A stretch of 64,000 bases of DNA. Source: Nostoc sp. NIES-4103. GTDB lineage: Bacteria > Cyanobacteriota > Cyanobacteriia > Cyanobacteriales > Nostocaceae. The stretch is taken from the NCBI RefSeq assembly GCF_002368335.1, contig NZ_AP018288.1:6078831-6142830 (forward strand), read 5' to 3'. This document shows positions 44,782 through 54,265 of the stretch, piece by piece (the first letter of the stretch is position 1; every line of letters begins with the position of its first letter). The position numbers and the translations under genes are program-made. Under the pieces are notes generated by a model. That model made no database searches and was not told the origin of the DNA. It saw only the letters and a list, made by a program, of their open reading frames with translations.

Positions 44782-45801
44782 CTAAACTAACAATGGTCTA
44801 AATCCGTGTTTCACCGATGCTTGACCAATCTGTTCCATTTTGTCTACGGTAATCTGATTGCGTCCCCAAGAAAAGTTCGTATATAACTTCTCAAATTCCA
44901 GGAGCATTGATTCAGCAAAACAAGCAAATAATTGGCGTGCTGGCACTTCCATATTGACGATTTGCATAATTTTCCAGTCAATATCCAAAGAATGCTCGAC
45001 AATACCACCATTTAGCACATATATCCCAGGATGTTGAATTTTAGTAGCTAAATTTTTAGGATAGCCACCATCAATTAACAGACAGGGTTTTTTCAACACA
45101 TTGGGGTCAATTTCCACACCTTTGGGCATACTGGCAACCCAAACCACAATATCAGCTTGGGGCAATGCTTCATCTAAAGCTAGGATTTTTCCCCGCCCCA
45201 GTTCATCTTGCAAATTTTTGAGACGTTCTTGGTTACGGGCTATTAATAAGAGTTCTTTAACATCTGTTCTTGCATCTAGCCAGCGCGTAACTGCACTGCC
45301 AATATCCCCAGTGGCCCCACATATAGCAACTGTGGCGTTACTCAACTCAATTCCTAATTGTTTTGAAGCTTGTTCTACCTGCCGACAAATAATGTAAGCA
45401 GTATGCGTATTTCCTGTAGTAAAGCGTTCAAACTCTAATTTGATGTTGCGGACTTGGCTAAATTGCTCCAATTTAAAATTTTCAAAAATAATTGAGGAGA
45501 ACCCACCAAGAGCAGTTATATTAATGCCATGCTTTTGAGCATGAGCCATAGCATTGAGAATTTTGCGCGTTGCTGCCTTAATACGGCGGTTGGCTAGCAT
45601 TTCAGGCAAAAAACAAGATTCTACATACCGTCCTTCAATTTTCTGTCCAGTAACACTGGTAACGGTAATATGATCCACAATCTGCGGCGGGGCGCTACAC
45701 CAAAAATCTAGCCCTTGGTCGGCATATTCTGGGTAGCCTAATTCTTGAGCTACCGCTTGAGCGTGTTCTAAACTAGTCAGATGTCCAATTAGACCAAACA
45801 T
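44782..45801 (-). CDS. Long-chain acyl-ACP reductase (AAR)
   Basis: 339 residues. It has [20 protein letters not shown], the NADPH-binding [34 protein letters not shown], and the catalytic cysteine at position 294 in [18 protein letters not shown], exactly the position known for the Synechococcus enzyme. AAR reduces fatty acyl-ACP to the fatty aldehyde with NADPH. ADO is encoded 117 bases upstream on the same strand and takes the aldehyde to the alkane. The gene ends in CDS-free repeats before accA. The assignment is secure. Confidence 0.96.
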   Translation of the reverse strand: MFGLIGHLTSLEHAQAVAQELGYPEYADQGLDFWCSAPPQIVDHITVTSVTGQKIEGRYVESCFLPEMLANRRIKAATRKILNAMAHAQKHGINITALGGFSSIIFENFKLEQFSQVRNIKLEFERFTTGNTHTAYIICRQVEQASKQLGIELSNATVAICGATGDIGSAVTRWLDARTDVKELLLIARNQERLKNLQDELGRGKILALDEALPQADIVVWVASMPKGVEIDPNVLKKPCLLIDGGYPKNLATKIQHPGIYVLNGGIVEHSLDIDWKIMQIVNMEVPARQLFACFAESMLLEFEKLYTNFSWGRNQITVDKMEQIGQASVKHGFRPLLV

Positions 45802-45847
45802 GTAGTGATGTACTAGGCGTGTGCTTTGTAGAAAGCGTGTAATGGGT

Positions 45848-45906
45848 AGAGTTAGGAGTTAGGAGTTATGAGTTATGAGTTTTATTTCTAACTCATAACT
45901 CATAAC
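45848..45906. repeat. Short STRR between ADO and AAR
   Basis: GTTAGGAGTTAGGAGTTATG and its complement AACTCATAACTCATAAC lie opposite each other and form a hairpin of about 20 bp between the two alkane genes. Confidence 0.8.
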
Positions 45907-45917
45907 TGTGAACTTTT

Positions 45918-46613
45918 TTAAGCGGCTGTAAGACCGTAAGCAGAGAGACGCATGATGTCACGAGTAGTAAAACCGATGTTACTTAATGCTTCACCGTACT
46001 GAATCATAAAGTCTTCTACTAAAGCGTCTTTTTCCATGGCCAAAGTTTGGGCATCGTCTGCTACTTCATTAAGCATTTTCCAGACAATGGGTAAGTTTTG
46101 GCGATTTGCTTCTTCTAATTCAGCTTTTGATTCCTCAAAGTGTTCTTTTAGCCAAACTTCTCCAAAGTTGAGGTGGCTATATTCATCTTTTACTACTCCC
46201 TCAGTAATTTTTCGAGCAAAATCGTCAGCTACTGGGATGTAGATGTTGTATGCTGCTATGGCAAAACATTCAATAATCAAAGATTGAATCAGCAAGCAAG
46301 TAACAACTTTACCTTCTACCGCTGCTGTTTGGAAATTTTGGTGTAGTCCTGCGAAAAACTTCTGAGCAAATTCTAGATCCGGTAATACTTCCAGGTTGCG
46401 TCCACAAGCTTCAAATCCCTTCTTGTGGCGACTTTCCATTTTCGATAAGCGAATCAGCGCATCTTGATGTTCTGGCAGGAGTTGGGCTAGTCTGATGTAA
46501 TTTTCATGGGCTTCTTGTTCCCCTTCAATGACGATCGCATTAATACGGCTGTAAGCATCTTTGTATTCTTCACTCTTAAAATCAATTTCCTGTTCGGCTG
46601 CAAGCTGCGGCAT
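45918..46613 (-). CDS. Aldehyde-deformylating oxygenase (ADO)
   Basis: 231 residues from the ATG at 46613, supported by AGGAG 10 bases upstream; the in-frame start further upstream would add 10 residues. The ferritin-like di-iron ligands are visible in [49 protein letters not shown] and [20 protein letters not shown]. It converts C16/C18 fatty aldehydes to C15/C17 alkanes plus formate, using O2 and reduced ferredoxin, mostly at membranes. It forms a unit with AAR. Confidence 0.97.
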   Translation of the reverse strand: MPQLAAEQEIDFKSEEYKDAYSRINAIVIEGEQEAHENYIRLAQLLPEHQDALIRLSKMESRHKKGFEACGRNLEVLPDLEFAQKFFAGLHQNFQTAAVEGKVVTCLLIQSLIIECFAIAAYNIYIPVADDFARKITEGVVKDEYSHLNFGEVWLKEHFEESKAELEEANRQNLPIVWKMLNEVADDAQTLAMEKDALVEDFMIQYGEALSNIGFTTRDIMRLSAYGLTAA

Positions 46614-46790
46614 GGTACGTTTACTCCTGTAAGTATGAATCATTTAATACCAACGCTTAATTAACCTGATCAATTTTGGGTAACAAGCACTGTGATTTAA
46701 TTTAACTTAACAAGTCACTATGTTATAGATTAGCTGTTGCTGGGGGCGCTGCTCTAGTACTAGAGAAATAAATACTTTGATGCTCAACTC

Positions 46791-47618
46791 ATGTCTAAAC
46801 CAAACTGGAATCTCAAATCAGGCGATTTTGTCAGCCTAGGTGTGCTAATGCTAGGGGGATTTATTGTTTTACTGCCGCTGTTTATAGTGTTTCTCACCTC
46901 TTTTGCACCTCCAGGAGCCGCTTTAGAAGTTTTACCCAAAAATAACTGGTCTTTAGCAAATTACCGCGAAGCATGGCAACGAGGTAAATTTTTGCTGGCG
47001 TTTGCTAATTCTACCTTAGTGGCGATCGCTGTGACTGCGTTTCAAATAGTCACTTCCGCATTGGCAGGTTACGCCCTAGCACGTCTGAAATTTCGAGGTA
47101 GCCAAGCGCTGTTACTAGTTATTTTGGCAACTTTGGTAATTCCGTTTCAGTTATTGGTGATTCCCATATTTTTGGTGTTGAAGTGGGGGCACTTAATCAA
47201 TACCTACGGGGCGCTAATTTTACCAACTGCTGTCAACGGCTTTGGTATTTTCTTGTTATGTCAGTATTTCCAAACAATTCCTGTGGAGTTAGAAGAAGCC
47301 GCAGCTATAGATGGGGCGAACCGATTACAAATTTTGTGGCGGGTAATGTTACCTTTAGCCCGTCCGGCTTTGGTGACGCTGTTTTTGTTTACCTTTATCG
47401 GCGAATGGAACGATTTATTTAAGCCTTTAGTGTTTACAACCCGCCCAGAATTAAGAACAGTGCAGCTAGCTTTGGCGGAGTTTCAGGAGCAATTTACCAA
47501 TAACTGGCCTTTGATGATGGCAGCGGTGACAATTGCCACGGTGCCAGTGATGGTACTATTTCTCATCGGTCAGCGTCAGTTTATCCGGGGTATTGCTGCC
47601 ACGGGTATGAAGAATTAA
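46791..47618 (+). CDS. Sugar ABC transporter permease (MalG-like)
   Basis: 275 residues with six helices. The EAA loop is intact: EEAAAIDGANRLQILWRVML followed by PLARPALV. The N-terminal WNLKSGDFVSLGVLMLGGFI and C-terminal GNDLFKPLVF-like region match the CUT1 (MalG) group, which imports di- and oligosaccharides. There is no binding protein, partner permease or ATPase next to it, which is common in cyanobacteria where the components are scattered. Downstream is a 540-base gap and then the Cys-rich peptide gene, which has its own RBS. Confidence 0.9.
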   Translation: MSKPNWNLKSGDFVSLGVLMLGGFIVLLPLFIVFLTSFAPPGAALEVLPKNNWSLANYREAWQRGKFLLAFANSTLVAIAVTAFQIVTSALAGYALARLKFRGSQALLLVILATLVIPFQLLVIPIFLVLKWGHLINTYGALILPTAVNGFGIFLLCQYFQTIPVELEEAAAIDGANRLQILWRVMLPLARPALVTLFLFTFIGEWNDLFKPLVFTTRPELRTVQLALAEFQEQFTNNWPLMMAAVTIATVPVMVLFLIGQRQFIRGIAATGMKN

Positions 47619-48157
47619 TGAAAAGCTAAGTAATAATTTGTAACTTTTATTTTGATAATTTTGTATAAATTCAGCGGATAATACACAAACAATCTAAGTG
47701 TATCAAAGATACTACTTGCTGTATACATCGTTAACTTGGCAATGCGGGTCACAAAAACTTGTAACGATTCAACAAATATCTGCGTAATAGCAGGCTTTCA
47801 CCTGTAAGCTCATCCAAACCGGATTTAAAAAGGTGAGTTAAGGACGTATGAGTTACTCAAACCTCTGAAGTAAAGGACGGCTAGCAGTGAGTTTCATCAA
47901 GTTCATAAAGGCTTTAAGGAATTTAGGCAGAAAAATATAAAGTTGTGTGAAGTACTGCATAATTCTCGTAAGTCAAACTGAATAAATAATTAGTGTGAAT
48001 TCGAGGAAGCGTTGGAATTTTGAATTCTATCGTAATCCACGATACCTATATCCATAATTCTTTAATTGCCAGAGTTGATTCATAAAACTCCAGTTCAGTA
48101 GTAGCGCGCAAAACAGTTTCATTCATCTACCATTCTGCAAGAAGGAAAGTAAAATTC
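47619..48157. other. 540-base leader region of the Cys-rich peptide gene
   Basis: No ORF of interest. One possible hairpin, CTCATCC/GGTGAG (about 47810-47844), is seen. The promoter of the peptide gene must lie here or in the repeats upstream. Confidence 0.4.
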
Positions 48158-48448
48158 ATGGAATCTCCAACTTTACAACCAACAGCCTTCGATCTCCAAA
48201 AATTACAGGAATTAGAAGACGAGATTAAGCAAGAACTGTCTGAGGTTTTGAAAAATTCTAAGTTAGGTCAGTTAATGGAAAAGTACGGGATCTCAGAAAA
48301 AATCTTAGAAATTGAGTGTGGTATCGACCTCAGTAAAATTAAAGTTGTTGATATGCCTCCTTCACTGACTATTTCAAATAAGCGTACCTTTTTATCAGGT
48401 TGCTTGTGTCCATGTAAAGGCATTTGTCCTTGTACATCTACATGTTAA
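48158..48448 (+). CDS. RiPP-precursor-like peptide with Cys-rich C-terminus
   Basis: 96 residues. AAGGAAAG (8 bases upstream) supports the ATG. Residues 1-75 form an acidic, helical leader-like part (LQKLQELEDEIKQELSEVLK, NSKLGQLMEKYGISEKILEI) with one lone Cys54. The last 18 residues, [18 protein letters not shown], contain six cysteines. This leader-plus-Cys-rich-core layout is typical of ribosomally made, modified peptides or small metal-binding peptides. No modifying enzyme or transporter gene is beside it. The last 19 codons and 275 bases of 3' flank are duplicated 810 bases downstream, fused to a different N-terminus. The family is not recognised. Confidence 0.6.
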   Translation: MESPTLQPTAFDLQKLQELEDEIKQELSEVLKNSKLGQLMEKYGISEKILEIECGIDLSKIKVVDMPPSLTISNKRTFLSGCLCPCKGICPCTSTC

Positions 48449-48723
48449 GACTGACGCACACTCTACAATTTATCGCCATTCTTGGCAGGCCAGTTGTCTG
48501 AACTTTGGCAAGCAAAGCACAGCACTGGCTTGTCTTAACAGTTCGATAAATTAAGCTCAAGAGTGATTTTGGCGGAAGTCCTGCATATTGTTAATTTTCT
48601 GAATGTATTTCAGTTGTTGACATTTGGTCTTCATCTGCAATGCAATAAGCATATTTGTCAGCAGTAAATTTGACAAATATGCTGATAATTATTTATTGAT
48701 AAAATCCCAAAATCGATTACAGA
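48391..48723. repeat. Duplicated block: Cys-rich core plus 3' flank (copy A)
   Basis: About 330 bases that recur at 49201-49535 with only a handful of differences. It contains the Cys-rich core codons, the stop and a structured 3' region (TTGTCAGCAGTAAATTTGAC and neighbours). Confidence 0.9.
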
Positions 48724-48787
48724 ATTTACGTGCAGTGTCACTGTTATTTAGCAACTACTATATCTTTATAAGGGTGCAACCTCAGAG

Positions 48788-49258
48788 ATGAATCTTATTT
48801 GCGGCTGGTTTCAAGGACTGGGAATCTTAGTAGGTAGTGCAATAGCTTTTTCTGCAAATGGTGCTGTTGCCCAAATTATCCCAGATAATACTCTACCTAA
48901 TAATTCTCAAGTTTCAACACAAAACAATATCACAACTATTCAAGGTGGAACCCCATCTGGAAGCAATTTGTTCCATAGTTTTGAGCAGTGTTCTGTCTCT
49001 CAAGGAAGTACGGCTCACTTCAAATTGCAAAATCCTACGGAAACTCAAAACATAATTACCAGGGTGACAGGTAAGTCTATCTCTAATATTGAAGGCATCC
49101 TCAAAGCAGATGGCACAGCCAACCTATTTTTGATTAATCCCAACGGAATTATTTTTGGTTCTGGTGACATAACACTACAGAGCGGAAACTTAACAGCAGC
49201 TTTATCAGGTTGCTGGTGTCCATGTAAAGGCATTTGTCCTTGTCCATCTCAATGTTAA
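48788..49258 (+). CDS. Chimeric ORF: haemagglutinin-type secretion domain fused to the Cys-rich core
   Basis: 156 residues. Residues 1-125 are nearly identical to the start of the exoprotein at 49816: a signal peptide (cleavable after ANGAVA), NLFHSFEQ and the NPNGIIFG motif (117-124). The N-terminal region of the full gene is then cut: 264 bases (88 codons) between the equivalents of 50191 and 50454 are deleted in frame. After [13 protein letters not shown] the frame enters the Cys-rich core [18 protein letters not shown] (139-156). Both junctions keep the frame, so the product would be an exported protein ending in the six-cysteine peptide. It also has a Phe68-to-Cys change relative to the full gene. 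It may be an accidental recombinant or a functional new exported peptide. Confidence 0.55.
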   Translation: MNLICGWFQGLGILVGSAIAFSANGAVAQIIPDNTLPNNSQVSTQNNITTIQGGTPSGSNLFHSFEQCSVSQGSTAHFKLQNPTETQNIITRVTGKSISNIEGILKADGTANLFLINPNGIIFGSGDITLQSGNLTAALSGCWCPCKGICPCPSQC

Positions 49259-49535
49259 GACTGACGCACACTCTACAATTTATCGCCATTCTTGGCAGAC
49301 CAGTGGTCTAAACTTTGGCAAGCAAAGCACAGCACTGGCTTGTCTTACACAGTTCGATAAATTAAGCTCAAGAGTGATTTTGGCGGCAGTCCTGCATATT
49401 GTTAATTTTCTGAATGTATTTCAGTTGTTGACATTTGGTCTTCATCTGCAATGCAATAAGCATATTTGTCAGCAGTAAATTTGACAAATATGCTGATAAT
49501 TATTTATTGATAAAATCCCAAAATCAATTACAGAT
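49201..49535. repeat. Duplicated block: Cys-rich core plus 3' flank (copy B)
   Basis: The counterpart of 48391-48723. Within the 57 core bases there are four differences (one TTG/TGG, one ACA/CCA, two in ACA/CAA), all changing amino acids. The following ~275 bases have only about six or seven. Confidence 0.9.
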
Positions 49536-49815
49536 TTTGATGTAGTATTTGAAATCAAATTGTTAAAAAAGATATCTGCTGATTCTAAACAAAGCCATCA
49601 CTAATCTTACATATAAAGAACTTCAGCTTTGGGAAAAGCAAACAATAAATTACAGATTTTGATGAGTCTACATGATGTACTCTAGGTGTATCCACTACAC
49701 TAGGTTTTGCTCGGTATCAGATAACAGTCTTTTCATAAATCTGACTTCAATATTTACGTGCAGTGTCACTGTTATTTAGCAACTACTATATCTTTATAAG
49801 GGTGCAACCTCAGAG

Positions 49816-52167
49816 ATGAATGATATTTGCGGCTGGTTTCAAGGACTGGGAATCTTAGTAGGTAGTGCAATAGCTTTTTCTGCAAATGGTGCTGTTGCCC
49901 AAATTATCCCAGATAATACTCTACCTAATAATTCTCAAGTTTCAACACAAAACAATATCACAACTATTCAAGGTGGAACCCCATCTGGAAGCAATTTGTT
50001 CCATAGTTTTGAGCAGTTTTCTGTCTCTCAAGGAAGTACGGCTCACTTCAAATTGCAAAATCCTACGGAAACTCAAAACATAATTACCAGGGTGACAGGT
50101 AAGTCTATCTCTAATATTGAAGGCATTCTCAAAGCAGATGGCACAGCCAACCTATTTTTGATTAATCCCAACGGAATTATTTTTGGTTCTAATGCTTCTT
50201 TAGATATCAGAGGCTCATTTATAGCGAGTACAGCCAGTAGTTTGAACTTTGCTGATGGGACTAAGTTTAGTGCCATAGATCCCCAAACCACACCCCTGCT
50301 GACAGTAAGTATTCCCATTGGTCTACAATTTGGAACAACTGCGGCTCCCATTCGCAATCAATCTCAAGCACCTAGTCCAGATGGAACAACTAATTTCTTC
50401 AACCAACCAGTTGGACTACAAGTGCAGCCAGGCAAAACCTTGGCACTTGTAGGTGGTGACATAACACTACAGAGCGGAAACTTAACAGCAGCTTCAGGAC
50501 GAATTGAGCTAGGAAGTGTTGCTAGTAATAGTCTAGTCAGTCTCAAACCAACGAACCAAGGTTGGATTTTGGGATATGAAAGTGTCCGGAATTTCCAGAA
50601 TATCCAACTAATCCAAGACAGTTTTGAAATTCCATCTATTGTAGATGTTAGTGGTGAGGGTGGTGGAAGTATCCACTTACAAGGCAATACAGTGAAACTA
50701 AGTGGTGATTTTGTACGCTTGTTCAGTTTGACTACAAATACTAGTGATGGCCAAGATATAACAATTAACTCTAGAAACTTAATTGTTCAGGATGGCGCAC
50801 AAGTAGTCACTTCTACTATAGATAAAGGATCTGGGGGAAATTTGATTGTGAACGCCTCCGAGTCAGTAGAGTTGACCGGCAGCTATAGCTCACCAGGTAA
50901 TACTCCAGCTAGTATTACTTCACTTTTTACAGCAACTTTTAGTGAAGGAGATGCGGGTAACCTGACAATCAACACTAAAAGATTGCGTGTTCAAAATGGG
51001 GCAGAAATATCAGCAGGAGCTAGTGGAATAATAGGGGACTCACGAGTAAGACCAGCTGAAGGAAAAGGAGGGAATTTGACCGTAAATGCCTCTGAGTCCG
51101 TAGAACTAATTGGAACTTGGGCAATAGATAATTCCATAGCTAGTGGCTTGTTTGCTTCGGCTATATATGAAAATGCAGGAACAATTAACTTAAACACAGG
51201 GCAATTGATTATTCAAGACGGGGCTGTAATAAGTGCGAATGTTGATATTCCACCAAATACGATTTTCTCAAATGAAATAACTAACACAAACACACCAGGT
51301 GCAATAAATGTAACTGCTCGCTCGATACTTCTTGACAACGGACAAATCACATCTAACAGTGAGTCTGGTCAGGGTGGAAATATTACGCTACAGGTGCAGG
51401 ATTTATTATCAATGCGCCGTAACAGTAAAATATCCACTAATTCAGGTCAGTTAGGGATTCGTGGGAATGGCGGTAATATCACTATCAATGCACCTAATGG
51501 CTTAGTCTTTGCTGCTCCCAGAGAAAATAGCGATATCACTGCCAACGCCTTCTTTGGCTCTGGTGGTAAGATTACAATCAACGCAGATAGTATCTTTGGA
51601 TTTGTGCAGCGCGATCGCGCCGACTTGGAGAGGCTGTTGCAAACTAAAAACCCAGACAAACTAGACCCAAATGACCTACCAACAAACGACATCACCGCCT
51701 TTTCTCAGCAAAACCCTTCATTAAGTGGCGTGATAGAAATCAACTCACCTGATGTTGATCCCAGTAAAGGATTAGTAGAACTGCCAGTAAATGCAGTTGA
51801 TGCTCAAGATAAAATTGTCGCTGGCTGCAATTCTGCACAGAGAATAGCAAGGGCTTCATTTATTACTACAGGACGTGGAGGAATAGCATCTAGTCCCACG
51901 GACGCATTGATCAGTGATGCCATACTAACAGATTGGATTGCACTAGAAGGGCAGGATGAGAATCGTGCTGCTGGTCTCCAGAATAGACCAGTGACTACAA
52001 ATCATACTCATACACAAAAGATGAGTTCTGTCAATACTCCTACTCAAATTGTCGAAGCCCAAGAATGGGTCGTAGATAGCAATGGTAACCTAGTCCTGGT
52101 CGCTCAAGTGCCCACTGCAACAGCGCATAGTTCAGCGCTCAATTCTGCATCTTGTGCTGTGAATTAG
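49816..52167 (+). CDS. Filamentous-haemagglutinin-type exoprotein (two-partner secretion substrate)
   Basis: 783 residues. A signal peptide (to about residue 28) is followed by the TPS domain (about 30-260) with [14 protein letters not shown] and the [20 protein letters not shown] motif. The rest is a right-handed beta-helix with repeated VNASESVELTG/VNAPNGLVF-like units (for example GGNLIVNASESVELTG and GGNLTVNASESVELIG). The C-terminus carries a cysteine near the end (NSASCAVN). Such proteins are exported through a TpsB (Omp85-like) pore, which is not encoded here. They act in adhesion, contact or surface coating. The upstream region (49752-49815) is duplicated in front of the chimeric ORF. 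Confidence 0.85.
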   Translation: MNDICGWFQGLGILVGSAIAFSANGAVAQIIPDNTLPNNSQVSTQNNITTIQGGTPSGSNLFHSFEQFSVSQGSTAHFKLQNPTETQNIITRVTGKSISNIEGILKADGTANLFLINPNGIIFGSNASLDIRGSFIASTASSLNFADGTKFSAIDPQTTPLLTVSIPIGLQFGTTAAPIRNQSQAPSPDGTTNFFNQPVGLQVQPGKTLALVGGDITLQSGNLTAASGRIELGSVASNSLVSLKPTNQGWILGYESVRNFQNIQLIQDSFEIPSIVDVSGEGGGSIHLQGNTVKLSGDFVRLFSLTTNTSDGQDITINSRNLIVQDGAQVVTSTIDKGSGGNLIVNASESVELTGSYSSPGNTPASITSLFTATFSEGDAGNLTINTKRLRVQNGAEISAGASGIIGDSRVRPAEGKGGNLTVNASESVELIGTWAIDNSIASGLFASAIYENAGTINLNTGQLIIQDGAVISANVDIPPNTIFSNEITNTNTPGAINVTARSILLDNGQITSNSESGQGGNITLQVQDLLSMRRNSKISTNSGQLGIRGNGGNITINAPNGLVFAAPRENSDITANAFFGSGGKITINADSIFGFVQRDRADLERLLQTKNPDKLDPNDLPTNDITAFSQQNPSLSGVIEINSPDVDPSKGLVELPVNAVDAQDKIVAGCNSAQRIARASFITTGRGGIASSPTDALISDAILTDWIALEGQDENRAAGLQNRPVTTNHTHTQKMSSVNTPTQIVEAQEWVVDSNGNLVLVAQVPTATAHSSALNSASCAVN

Positions 52168-52266
52168 GAGCAGGGGAGCAGGGGAGCAGGGGAGCAGGGG
52201 AGCAGGGGAGCAGGGGAGATAGGGGAATGAGGGGGAAAAATGTCTATTGACTATTGACTAATGACA
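52168..52266. repeat. GGGGAGCA tandem array after the exoprotein gene
   Basis: About seven AGCAGGGG units run from 52169 to 52220, followed by CTATTGACTA/ACTGACTAAT units. Confidence 0.8.
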
Positions 52267-52271
52267 ACTGA

Positions 52272-53303
52272 CTAATTACTTTCCTGAATTTGCAGGCGGA
52301 TGGTGTGTTCAGTAGCGCCAGTAAGTTGTAGTTCCATGACTTCACCACCAAGGGGTTCTATACAACTGAGGAGCGATCGCAAATTCGGCGTACTTGCACC
52401 AGTATCAACATATAAACGATCTGCTAAGTTGCCAATACGTTTCCAAGTCATGTACAACTTGGCAATTGTTTGTTCTATTTGAGAAGCTTGATTTACCAAG
52501 TCAGCAGCTACGCTTAAACAGCCTACTCTTTGGGCTTCTTCTAAAGCTGTTTCAATGTCAACATCTTCTTGGGCTAGCGCCTGGACTTGGGCAGCAGATT
52601 TAAGATATTTTGCTAATTGGCGCGCTTCGCTAGTTACCTGTTTGAGGGTATCGACATCAGGGTTAGCAGCAATTTCTTTTTGAATAAATTTTTGGTGTGA
52701 TTCTGGTAGCTTCTCCATTTCCTTCACCAATGGGGCGATGTAGCGTGGAGGTAGGGTGTTATCTGCTGCTTTCACCTTCACTGGTTCGGGTAGCAACTCC
52801 GAAGACATGGCTGTCCATTCGTCGGTGAGTTGACGCACTTCGCGCCTGGTAATGCGATCGCCTTTTTGTGCAGCTTCACTCACCATCTGTTGTACTTCTG
52901 GGGCTGCTTTGGAGGTTTCCACAAAAGCGCGTTTGCTAAAGTTATTTACCGCGCTGGGGTCAAGTTTTCCCTCTTCTAAGAGTGTATCAGCACTGTTAGC
53001 CAATTGAATCCAAGCATAAGCTTGACTTTTACTAATTTCTCGTTCTTTGAGCCATCTGAGAAAGCCAGTTCCACGTCCATCACCGCCTTTTTTCTCTCTA
53101 TCGCGGATAGCCCGTAAAATTCGCCCCCGCCAAATTTCAGTTTGCAGGTCAAAGCGATCGCATATTTGCCATGCTACATCAAGTTGCTGTTGAAAATCTG
53201 ACTCTGGAATCTCTTCATCTTCCGGATCTGGCAATTCAAAGGTTAAGTCCGCTGGCTGTTGCAAAGCCGCAGCAAGGTCGTTGATTGAGTCGGTATCTGG
53301 CAC
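52272..53303 (-). CDS. Conserved cyanobacterial protein with HTH-like region
   Basis: 343 residues. An acidic N-terminal part (1-45) is followed by a helical region resembling a DUF3102/ParB-type HTH (FDLQTEIWRGRILRAIRDRE, then GTGFLRWLKEREISKSQAYA and WIQLANSADTLLEEGKLDPS). A long helical middle with IDTKAPEVQQMVSEAAQKGD-like segments comes next, and a C-terminal VMELQLTGATEHTIRLQIQE strand region. I recognise it only as a type of protein widespread in cyanobacteria. The SKSQAYAWIQLA segment looks like a recognition helix, so DNA binding is possible. The function is unknown. Confidence 0.55.
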   Translation of the reverse strand: MPDTDSINDLAAALQQPADLTFELPDPEDEEIPESDFQQQLDVAWQICDRFDLQTEIWRGRILRAIRDREKKGGDGRGTGFLRWLKEREISKSQAYAWIQLANSADTLLEEGKLDPSAVNNFSKRAFVETSKAAPEVQQMVSEAAQKGDRITRREVRQLTDEWTAMSSELLPEPVKVKAADNTLPPRYIAPLVKEMEKLPESHQKFIQKEIAANPDVDTLKQVTSEARQLAKYLKSAAQVQALAQEDVDIETALEEAQRVGCLSVAADLVNQASQIEQTIAKLYMTWKRIGNLADRLYVDTGASTPNLRSLLSCIEPLGGEVMELQLTGATEHTIRLQIQESN

Positions 53304-53399
53304 GATTGATAGCTAACTACTGTATGCGACCGGCTTATTATGCCACAATCTGAGTACTTCGGTGGAAAGATGGGCTGAAATTTCATTTAATTCATTAAA

Positions 53400-53565
53400 C
53401 TTATTGCAAAAGTCGTTTTGTTGGCGTTCTTCTTTGCGCCTTTGCGTCTTTGCGTGAGGCAAAAAATATTTATACAACGTCTATTACTGGTACAGCTATA
53501 GTAACGTTCCATCTGAGAGTCTGAACAGATATGGTGAAGATGGATGAAATAGCTCAAAAGCAATT
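53400..53565. other. Short intergenic region with a GCGTCTTTGCG repeat
   Basis: The stretch 53426-53460 contains TTTGCGCCTTTGCGTCTTTG, complementary to repeats near 7783 and 28085. Nothing else is seen. Confidence 0.5.
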
Positions 53566-54171
53566 ATGAATGCAAACTTACCTGTAGCCAGTGAAATTGT
53601 ACCTATTGTCTTGCAATTGTGGCCTGCGATCGCGATGACTGACGATCAGTTTTACGAGTTTTGTCAATTAAATCGGGATTTTCGTATCGAACGCAACGCC
53701 ACTGGAGAATTAATCATTATGCCCCCTACTGGTTCTGAAACTGATGAGCGCAATTTTGACTTGATTGGACAGTTATGGGCGTGGACAAAGCAAGATAGTA
53801 CAGGTGTAGGGTTTGGTTCCAGTGGTGGGTTTACTTTGCCTAATGGTGCAGTTAAGTCACCAGATGCAGCCTGGATAAAACGCACACGTTGGGAAGCGAT
53901 ACCACCAGAACAGCGAAAAAAATTTGCACCGATTTGTCCTGAATTTGTAATTGAATTGCGTTCTGATAGTGATAATTTGCAAGTTTTGCAAGACAAGATG
54001 CAAGAGTATATCGATAATGGCACACAACTTGGTTGGTTAATTGATAGAAAGCAACGCCAAGTTTTTATTTATCGTCCTAATACTGCGATTGAAGTAATAG
54101 ATAACCCTAAAATCCTGAGTGGTGAAGCATTACTACCTGGATTTGTTTTAGATTTAAGTCAAATTTGGTAG
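53566..54171 (+). CDS. Uma2-family (DUF820) endonuclease-fold protein
   Basis: 201 residues. It has the typical Uma2 start (MTDDQFYEFCQLNRDFRIER), LIIMPPTGSETDERN, then LPNGAVKSPDAAWIKRTRW with the conserved Asp and PEFVIELRSDSDN with the Glu. It ends in DKMQEYIDNGTQLGWLIDRK. This is a PD-(D/E)XK nuclease fold. Cyanobacteria carry dozens of such genes, often with antitoxin-like or transposon associations; their role is unknown. No partner gene is evident here. Confidence 0.85.
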   Translation: MNANLPVASEIVPIVLQLWPAIAMTDDQFYEFCQLNRDFRIERNATGELIIMPPTGSETDERNFDLIGQLWAWTKQDSTGVGFGSSGGFTLPNGAVKSPDAAWIKRTRWEAIPPEQRKKFAPICPEFVIELRSDSDNLQVLQDKMQEYIDNGTQLGWLIDRKQRQVFIYRPNTAIEVIDNPKILSGEALLPGFVLDLSQIW

Positions 54172-54265
54172 ATAATAAATTTCCAACGAAGAGATTTTTA
54201 AGCATATATTATGGGCAAACTAACCTAGTGATCAGGTCATAATCGCTAGGAATAAATACAAAATT

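Noticed and set aside
52272..53303. Possible ParB-type partition protein
   Set aside because: The HTH-like segment is weak and no ParB N-terminal boxes are seen, so it was left as a conserved unknown protein.
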